Source of the DNA: Rubrobacter sp.
Lineage (GTDB): Bacteria > Actinomycetota > Rubrobacteria > Rubrobacterales > Rubrobacteraceae
Assembly (NCBI GenBank): GCA_013695335.1
Contig: JACDAR010000246.1
Location: 1 to 10,504, forward strand
Reading direction: 5' to 3'
DNA: 10,504 nt
Positions 6,515 through 10,504 of this stretch are shown here, one piece after another (position 1 is the stretch's first letter; every line of letters begins with the position of its first letter). Made by a program: the position numbers and the translations under genes. The notes beneath the pieces were generated by a model. That model searched no databases. It saw nothing but the letters and a program-made list of their open reading frames with translations, and was not told the DNA's origin.

Positions 6515-7471
6515 CTACGAGGCGATGGAGGTCGCAAGTTCTAGAGCCACGTCGTCCGAGGCGAGCGCGTAGTTCATGAAGGCTCCGGCGTTGGCCCCGG
6601 AGTAGGCGGCAGTCGGGAGGGACTGCATCGGACGCCCGGCGTCTCCGGCGGCAAAGACGCCCTTCACGGTCGTCTCCTGGGTCATGGGGTTGGTGGAGAT
6701 CACATACGACTTCGCCATCTCTACGTACTCGATCTCACACCCGAGCATCTCCGCAAGCTCAGACCGCTGACGCTGCGGCGGATTGGCGAAGAGCGCTTCC
6801 CGCGCGAGCGCCTCCCCGTCCTCGAAGACGATGCCCGTGAGCCGCCCGGCCTCCGCGTCGCCCTCGATGCGGGATATTTTCTGTTCGTGGAGCGGCACGC
6901 CGAGGATTTCGAGCTTCTCCCGGTCTTCGTCGGATATCTCCGAGCCATCCGTTAGCATGACAAGGTCACGGCTCAGGTTTCTGATGAGCGTGACGCGATG
7001 CATTATCATCGGCCCATCAGCGAGGACGGCGAGCGGCCTGTCACGAACCTCCCAGCCGTGGCAGTACGGGCAATGGTGGATGCCCCTCCCCCACGCCTCC
7101 GCGAACCCAGGCACATCAGGCATCACATCAACCACTCCCGAGGAGATCAAAAGCTTCCGCGCCCCCACGGTCTCTCCACCATCCAGCGCCACCTCGAAGT
7201 CGCCGTCCGCGCCGGACGCTCCGGTAACGAGCCCTTCACGCACCTCGACGCTCGGGTACGCTTCGAGATCACGCTTCCCGAGCTGAAGGAGCTCACCGGG
7301 TGGGGCGCCGTCCCTCGTGAAGAGGCCGTGGGCATGTTCCGCTGGTGCGTTTCTCGGAGCCCCGCCGTCGAGCACGAGGGTTCTCCGCCTCGAACGTCCC
7401 AGCATCAGCGCCGCCTGCAACCCAGCGGTCCCTGCCCCGACTATCACGGCATCGTAGTACTTATCCATCAT
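6515..7471 (-). CDS. Thioredoxin reductase-like FAD oxidoreductase with CPYC motif
   Basis: A complete 318-residue protein of the low-molecular-weight thioredoxin reductase fold. FAD is bound through GAGTAG (12-17) and the C-terminal GVFAAGD (271-277). The redox-active pair is Cys134/Cys137 in HHCPYCHGWEV. The second dinucleotide fold normally carries GxGxxA plus an arginine motif for NADPH; here the equivalent stretch reads VLADGPMIMH (149-158), a poor match. This makes classical NADPH-thioredoxin reductase activity doubtful and recalls O2-using dithiol oxidases of the GliT/DepH type, though that is inference. The ATG at 7471 has AAAGGAG with a 6-nt spacer. It overlaps the last 11 bp of the upstream XRE-cupin gene, so the pair is translationally coupled. 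Expression and redox state may be tied to that regulator. Confidence 0.88.
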   Translation of the reverse strand: MMDKYYDAVIVGAGTAGLQAALMLGRSRRRTLVLDGGAPRNAPAEHAHGLFTRDGAPPGELLQLGKRDLEAYPSVEVREGLVTGASGADGDFEVALDGGETVGARKLLISSGVVDVMPDVPGFAEAWGRGIHHCPYCHGWEVRDRPLAVLADGPMIMHRVTLIRNLSRDLVMLTDGSEISDEDREKLEILGVPLHEQKISRIEGDAEAGRLTGIVFEDGEALAREALFANPPQRQRSELAEMLGCEIEYVEMAKSYVISTNPMTQETTVKGVFAAGDAGRPMQSLPTAAYSGANAGAFMNYALASDDVALELATSIAS

Positions 7472-8120
7472 CTGTGTCTCCTTTGGCTCTGATCATTCCG
7501 TGCCGCTCATGGAGTTGCGAGGGCGAATGCGCTGCCCCGGCGACCATTAGCATGTGCGCGTCCTCGTCACCGATCACGTCGAACGCGTGGCGCAGCATCC
7601 CATCGAAGTACGCCGCGTCCCCAGGTTCCAGCTCGACGACTTTCTCTCCGAGCGTCAGCCGCAGACGGCCGGATATGACGTAGAGCCACTCCTCGCCCTC
7701 GTGACGGTGGTACTCCGGTTCCCCGCCGCTACGGTGCTCCCGCTGGCCGAGTCCTTTCGGAAAGACGATCCGGATTGCGGCTATCCCGGCTGGACCAGCC
7801 TCCGGCGTGAGCGACTGAAATCGCAGCCCATATTTCTCGTAGAACGGCGACTCGCTCCCACGCACCACGATCCCCGGCCTCGGCTTCTCCTCCACGAGCT
7901 CCGAGATGGAAACCCCGAGTCCCGCCGCCACGTTCAACAACGTCGCCAGCGACGGCTGCCGCTGCCCGCTTTCGAGCCGCGACAGATGCGCCACCGACAC
8001 CCCACTCGCCACCGAAAGCCCCTCCAGCGTCATCCCCCGCCCGGCCCGCGCCCGGCGCACCTTCCCACCGACCTCGGCCATCATCCTCTCGACATCCGCA
8101 GCGTTCCCGATCTCCTCCAT
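7461..8120 (-). CDS. XRE-family regulator with C-terminal cupin domain
   Basis: A 219-residue regulator. The N-terminal helix-turn-helix spans about 17-75: VRRARAGRGMTLEGLSVASG, then VSVAHLSRLESGQRQPSLAT as turn and recognition helix. A cupin domain occupies about 110-197. Its motif 1 is YHRHEGEEWLYVISG (137-151), with His138 and His140 plus a glutamate as possible metal ligands, and motif 2 is PGDAAYFDGMLRHAF (166-180) with His178. The cupin may sense a small ligand; the family includes PuuR-type and antibiotic- or amine-linked regulators. The gene is divergent from the MDR oxidoreductase and overlaps the FAD oxidoreductase, so it likely controls both. No clear ribosome site precedes ATG 8120, but TATGAT (8138-8133) lies 12 nt upstream, so a near-leaderless message is plausible. 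An alternative start is the ATG pair at residues 13-14. Confidence 0.92.
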   Translation of the reverse strand: MEEIGNAADVERMMAEVGGKVRRARAGRGMTLEGLSVASGVSVAHLSRLESGQRQPSLATLLNVAAGLGVSISELVEEKPRPGIVVRGSESPFYEKYGLRFQSLTPEAGPAGIAAIRIVFPKGLGQREHRSGGEPEYHRHEGEEWLYVISGRLRLTLGEKVVELEPGDAAYFDGMLRHAFDVIGDEDAHMLMVAGAAHSPSQLHERHGMIRAKGDTDDG

Positions 8121-8156
8121 GACAACTGTTTTATCATATTGACAAAATTTTTGTCA
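8120..8156. promoter_or_regulatory. Duplicated palindromic operator between XRE-cupin and MDR genes
   Basis: TGACAAAATTTTTGTCA (8140-8156) is a perfect 8+1+8 inverted repeat. A second, degenerate copy, TGACAACTGTTTTATCA (8120-8136), matches it at 13 of 17 positions and starts exactly 20 bp away, about two helical turns, so both sites face the same side of the DNA. The second copy overlaps the XRE-cupin start codon and its candidate -10 box. The consensus is TGACAA-N5-TTRTCA. Autoregulation by the XRE-cupin protein is the natural inference. Confidence 0.65.
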
Positions 8157-8207
8157 CGAGTATCCGGGTAAGATGGTTTTTCAGACGTTTTCGAGAGAGG
8201 GAGAAAT

Positions 8208-9230
8208 ATGAAGGCAATCCGGTTGCACGAGATAGAGAGCCCCGAGAAGCTGGTCTACGAGGACGTTCCGGAGCCGGAGCCCGGTTCCGGCGAGGTGGTC
8301 GTTCGGCTGCGGGCGGCGGCCCTCAACCGCCGCGACGTGTTCGTGACGCGAGGCATGTACCCTGGCGCGAAGCCAGACGCCCTGCCAGTAACCCTGGGCG
8401 CTGACGGCGCTGGTGAGGTCGCGGCTAGGGGAGATGGAGCCGGTGATCTCTCGGAGGGCGACGAGGTAGTCATCAACCCGGCGCTCTACTGGGGTGAAGA
8501 TCCGAGGAAGCCAGGCAAGGATTACCGCATCCTCGGTCTGCCGGACGACGGCACGTTCGCCCAGTTCATCAAAGTGCCGGCTGACCACGTGTTTCCGAAG
8601 CCTTCGCACCTCTCGCAGGAAGAAGCGGCTGCGATACCCCTCGCCGCCCTGACAGCTTACCGGGCGTTGGTGACGCGCGGGAATTTGCAAGAAGGCGAGA
8701 CTGTAGTCGTGCCCGGTATCGGCGGCGGCGTGGCGACGTTCCTCGTTCAGATGGCGGCCGCTATCGGCGCCAGGGTCTTCGTGACCTCCGGGAGCGACGA
8801 GAAGATCGAACGCGCAAAAGAACTCGGGGCCGAGGGCGGCGTCAACTACAACGCGGAGAAGTGGTCGAGGGAGCTGAGGAGCATGACCGGCGGCGTTGAC
8901 CTCTCGGCTGATACCATCGGCGGCGAGGTCTTCGACGCGCTGCTCTCCATAGCGAAGCCCGGCGGCCGTATCATCTCCATCGGGGCGACGGCCGGGCCTG
9001 TCGAGAAACTGGTCTTGCCCAAGCTCTTCGTCCGCCCAGGCCACCTCGACGTGCTCGGCACCGCGATGGGAAGTGGCGAGGACTTTGAAGGCATGCTCAG
9101 GTTCTATGAAGAGCACGAACTCCATCCCGCCATCAAAGAGACCTTCCCGCTCGAAGAGGCGACCGCCGCCATGAACTTCATGGAAGAGGGAACCGGGATC
9201 GGGAAGATAGTCCTCCAGATACCCGCGTAG
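8208..9230 (+). CDS. MDR-family (zinc-type alcohol dehydrogenase-like) NAD(P)H oxidoreductase
   Basis: A complete 340-residue medium-chain dehydrogenase/reductase. The GroES-like N-terminal domain holds LNRRDVFVTRG (39-49) and VTLGADGAGEV (61-71), where classical enzymes have GHE. The Rossmann domain has VVVPGIGGGVATFLVQMAAA near 166-185 as its nucleotide loop, then FVTSGSDEKIERAKELGAEG. There is not one cysteine in the protein, so neither the catalytic nor the four-cysteine structural zinc site exists. This places it with zinc-independent quinone-oxidoreductase-like or enoyl-reductase-like members despite the usual 'zinc-binding dehydrogenase' label. AGGGAG lies 4 nt before the ATG. It is divergent from the XRE-cupin regulator and shares its palindromic operator region, then is closed off by a terminator, so it is probably monocistronic. 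The substrate is unknown. Confidence 0.92.
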   Translation: MKAIRLHEIESPEKLVYEDVPEPEPGSGEVVVRLRAAALNRRDVFVTRGMYPGAKPDALPVTLGADGAGEVAARGDGAGDLSEGDEVVINPALYWGEDPRKPGKDYRILGLPDDGTFAQFIKVPADHVFPKPSHLSQEEAAAIPLAALTAYRALVTRGNLQEGETVVVPGIGGGVATFLVQMAAAIGARVFVTSGSDEKIERAKELGAEGGVNYNAEKWSRELRSMTGGVDLSADTIGGEVFDALLSIAKPGGRIISIGATAGPVEKLVLPKLFVRPGHLDVLGTAMGSGEDFEGMLRFYEEHELHPAIKETFPLEEATAAMNFMEEGTGIGKIVLQIPA

Positions 9231-9251
9231 TCCACACGACATAGACAGAGG

Positions 9252-9279
9252 AAAGGGGTCGGGTGTCCGGCCCCTTTTT
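9252..9279 (+). terminator. Intrinsic terminator of the MDR gene
   Basis: AAAGGGGTCGG (9252-9262) pairs with CCGGCCCCTTT (9267-9277) around a GTGT loop: an 11-bp stem with one G-U wobble, ending in a run of five T (9275-9279). It starts 21 bp after the MDR stop codon, a textbook rho-independent terminator. Confidence 0.88.
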
Positions 9280-9304
9280 CATGCCCGCAGGGTGCGTGGC
9301 TCGT

Positions 9305-9370
9305 TGTCCCATCAGGTGTCCCGGTCACGACGGGACAATGTTCGGGACGCCTGGCTCATGACAGGGGACA
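9305..9370. promoter_or_regulatory. Symmetric cluster of TGTCCC/GGGACA half-sites
   Basis: TGTCCC occurs at 9305-9310 and 9317-9322, GGGACA at 9332-9337, GGGACG at 9344-9349, and GGGACA again at 9365-9370. The first four are mirror-symmetric about position 9327, with 12-bp steps within each pair; the fifth follows 21 bp later. The inner two extend to TGTCCCG / CGGGACA with a 7-nt loop, and AGGTGTCCC (9314-9322) matches GGGACACCT (9365-9373) inverted. The cluster lies between the MDR terminator and the membrane-protein gene, so it most likely regulates the latter. A weak promoter, ATGACA (9358-9363), 17 bp, TAGTCT (9381-9386), would place the fifth half-site in its spacer. Confidence 0.55.
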
Positions 9371-9413
9371 CCTCTCACCGTAGTCTGCCCTTAACTCCAA
9401 TAAGGAGCAGACG

Positions 9414-10148
9414 ATGAAGGGAAAGGAGCCACTAATGTCCGCAGCGAACACCACCAGGTGGGTCGGTATCGGCCTGCTTGGCCTGCCCCTCTACGGGGCG
9501 CTCACCTTCTGGTCGAGCATGAACCCCCAACCCGACCCGAATACCCGCTTCGAGGCCTGGTCCCGCTACGTCACCACCGACCACTACGTGTGGAGTCATG
9601 TGATGGGCAGCACCCTCGGCCTCATCCTCGCGATCTTCGGGACGTTCGCCCTCGGAGCGTACCTCGCCAACGGACGCGCCGGACGACTGGGGTTGGTGGC
9701 AATGGTCCTCACCGTTTTTGGCACCGCCCTGTTCCTGCCGGCGATGGGAGTATCCACCTTCTCCGCGCCCCACGAGGGGCAGGCGTACCTGGCTGGCATA
9801 GAGGAGTACGACAAGCTGCCCTCCATCTTCGCGGATACCTTGTTCATGGTGACTGCCCTGCTGGTCATCGTGCTCGAGTTCGTGGGCAACGTGCTGCTGG
9901 GCGTAGCCATCTGGCGCTTGGGGACGCTGCCCAGGTGGGCTGGGGCTCTTTGGGCCGCCGGGGCCGTGTTCATGTATCCCCTGGGTATCGTGTACGCGGT
10001 AGTGATCCTCGGCGTCCAGAGCACCCCGCCAACGGTGCTCGTGGGAGCATTGCTGTTGGTGATAAGCGGGGCGTGGATGGCCTACAGCGTCCTGCGGCAA
10101 CCCTCCACCGGGACAGTGGGAGTGACGGCCCAACCTCGGGTCCAATAA
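9414..10148 (+). CDS. Hypothetical six-TM integral membrane protein
   Basis: A 244-residue hydrophobic protein that I do not recognise beyond 'multi-pass membrane protein'. Hydrophobic segments suggest six transmembrane helices at about 15-34, 62-85, 90-113, 139-168, 173-200 and 206-226. A polar 27-residue loop (35-61, with NPQPDPNTRFEAWSRYVTTD) follows the first helix, and a second loop (114-138) follows the third. No catalytic motif or signal-peptide cleavage site is evident. Two in-frame starts look equally good: ATG 9414 with AAGGAG at 9402-9407, and ATG 9435 with AAGGAG at 9423-9428, both with 6-nt spacers; the second gives a 237-residue product. There is no terminator in the 69 bp before the next gene, so the two membrane genes are probably co-transcribed. 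Confidence 0.8.
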   Translation: MKGKEPLMSAANTTRWVGIGLLGLPLYGALTFWSSMNPQPDPNTRFEAWSRYVTTDHYVWSHVMGSTLGLILAIFGTFALGAYLANGRAGRLGLVAMVLTVFGTALFLPAMGVSTFSAPHEGQAYLAGIEEYDKLPSIFADTLFMVTALLVIVLEFVGNVLLGVAIWRLGTLPRWAGALWAAGAVFMYPLGIVYAVVILGVQSTPPTVLVGALLLVISGAWMAYSVLRQPSTGTVGVTAQPRVQ

Positions 10149-10217
10149 AGGACCTCCCCGGATCGCCGTGCGCTCGAATCCATAACCACTGGCGGAAGGA
10201 AGATTCCGGAAGGAGGA

Positions 10218-10504
10218 ATGAACATGAGTGCGCAAGGGCAGGGCGCAACCGGCGGCGTCGGAAGAGAATCCACGGTGCAAGGGGTGTCGAGCCAGAGGCA
10301 GGGCGAGCAGTACTCTCTGGCAAAGATCCTGGGTATCTGGGCGCTTGCGGCTGTTCCGATGGGCGTCCTGAGCTGGATCGTCTTCCCCCTGGCGGCACCC
10401 GATTCTGGGTCTTTGAAGGGGGATGGTCCGACGAGTGTATGTACGCCATATTGGGAGATGAGTGGGAGAGCGCGACGTGAGAGAACCGAAGATCACCTCA
10501 GAAC
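10218..10504 (+). CDS. Start of a membrane protein, possibly CPBP-family; partial, perhaps degenerate
   Basis: The frame opens at ATG 10218 (GGAAGGAGGA directly upstream; ATG 10224 in the same frame has the better-spaced ribosome site) and stays open to the window edge, 95 codons. Residues 1-32 are polar, Gly/Gln/Ser-rich and low-complexity. Residues 33-62 (SLAKILGIWALAAVPMGVLS then WIVFPLAAPD) form one strong hydrophobic segment like the N-terminus of actinobacterial CPBP-type intramembrane proteins. That resemblance is from memory and the protease motifs would lie outside the window. After residue 62 the sequence turns hydrophilic and codon use changes (TGT, GTA, AGT, CCA, TAT), where a further transmembrane helix would be expected. 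This suggests a frameshift or internal deletion near 10400-10450, or a different protein. Confidence 0.45.
   Translation, partial: MNMSAQGQGATGGVGRESTVQGVSSQRQGEQYSLAKILGIWALAAVPMGVLSWIVFPLAAPDSGSLKGDGPTSVCTPYWEMSGRARRERTEDHLR

Noticed and set aside
8181..9242. Minus-strand open frame of 353 codons opposite the MDR gene
   Set aside because: It mirrors the full MDR coding sequence, is Arg/His/Gly-rich as expected for antisense high-GC DNA, and runs through the terminator-side region without a start signal.
9332..9352. DosR-type box (GGGAC core) upstream of the membrane-protein gene
   Set aside because: The GGGAC cores lack the flanking and palindromic bases of the DosR motif; the mirror-symmetric spacing of the half-sites is a different pattern.
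9432..10496. Overlapping long frames on both strands (9432-10496 minus, 9458-10480 plus) over the membrane genes
   Set aside because: Both are alternative-frame readings of the six-TM gene; their compositions are Arg/Pro/Gly/His-rich and they lack hydrophobic or enzymatic motifs.

Overview
The window is GC-rich bacterial chromosome with tightly packed genes, strong AGGAG-type ribosome binding sites and mostly G/C third codon positions. Gene content (a FadN-type beta-oxidation fusion, PadR and XRE-cupin regulators, many FAD/NAD enzymes) suggests a high-GC Gram-positive. A Rubrobacter-like actinobacterium is my best guess; this is inference from style, not from a marker gene.

Left half (1-5145, all minus strand): an apparent five-gene operon read right to left: padR, fadN (3-hydroxyacyl-CoA dehydrogenase fused to enoyl-CoA hydratase), fadA (thiolase), an epoxide-hydrolase-like alpha/beta hydrolase, and the first 49 codons of a probable MBL-fold hydrolase that runs off the left edge. 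Gaps are 19 bp, 125 bp, 19 bp and a 4-bp start/stop overlap. The 125-bp fadN-fadA gap is unusual: it holds two arrays of degenerate 7-bp repeats facing each other. A divergently transcribed acyl-CoA dehydrogenase (5256-6455) shares a compact promoter region with padR. Together these genes supply the dehydrogenase, hydratase, hydroxyacyl dehydrogenase and thiolase steps of beta-oxidation, probably under PadR control.

Middle (6473-8207): a perfect 10-bp stem hairpin separates the acyl-CoA dehydrogenase from a convergent two-gene operon, an XRE-cupin regulator translationally coupled to a CPYC-containing FAD oxidoreductase. The regulator is divergent from an MDR-family oxidoreductase. Their shared intergenic region holds a perfect 17-bp palindrome and a degenerate second copy exactly 20 bp away, a good candidate operator.

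Right part (8208-10504, plus strand): the cysteine-free MDR oxidoreductase ends at a clear intrinsic terminator. Next comes an intergenic region with a symmetric cluster of TGTCCC/GGGACA half-sites, then a six-TM membrane protein with two equally good starts, then the start of a membrane protein resembling the N-terminus of CPBP-type proteins, cut by the window edge and possibly degenerate.

The protein-coding content is ordinary catabolic and redox metabolism. I see no convincing new multi-gene system. The most distinctive signals are the four non-coding repeat or operator structures.
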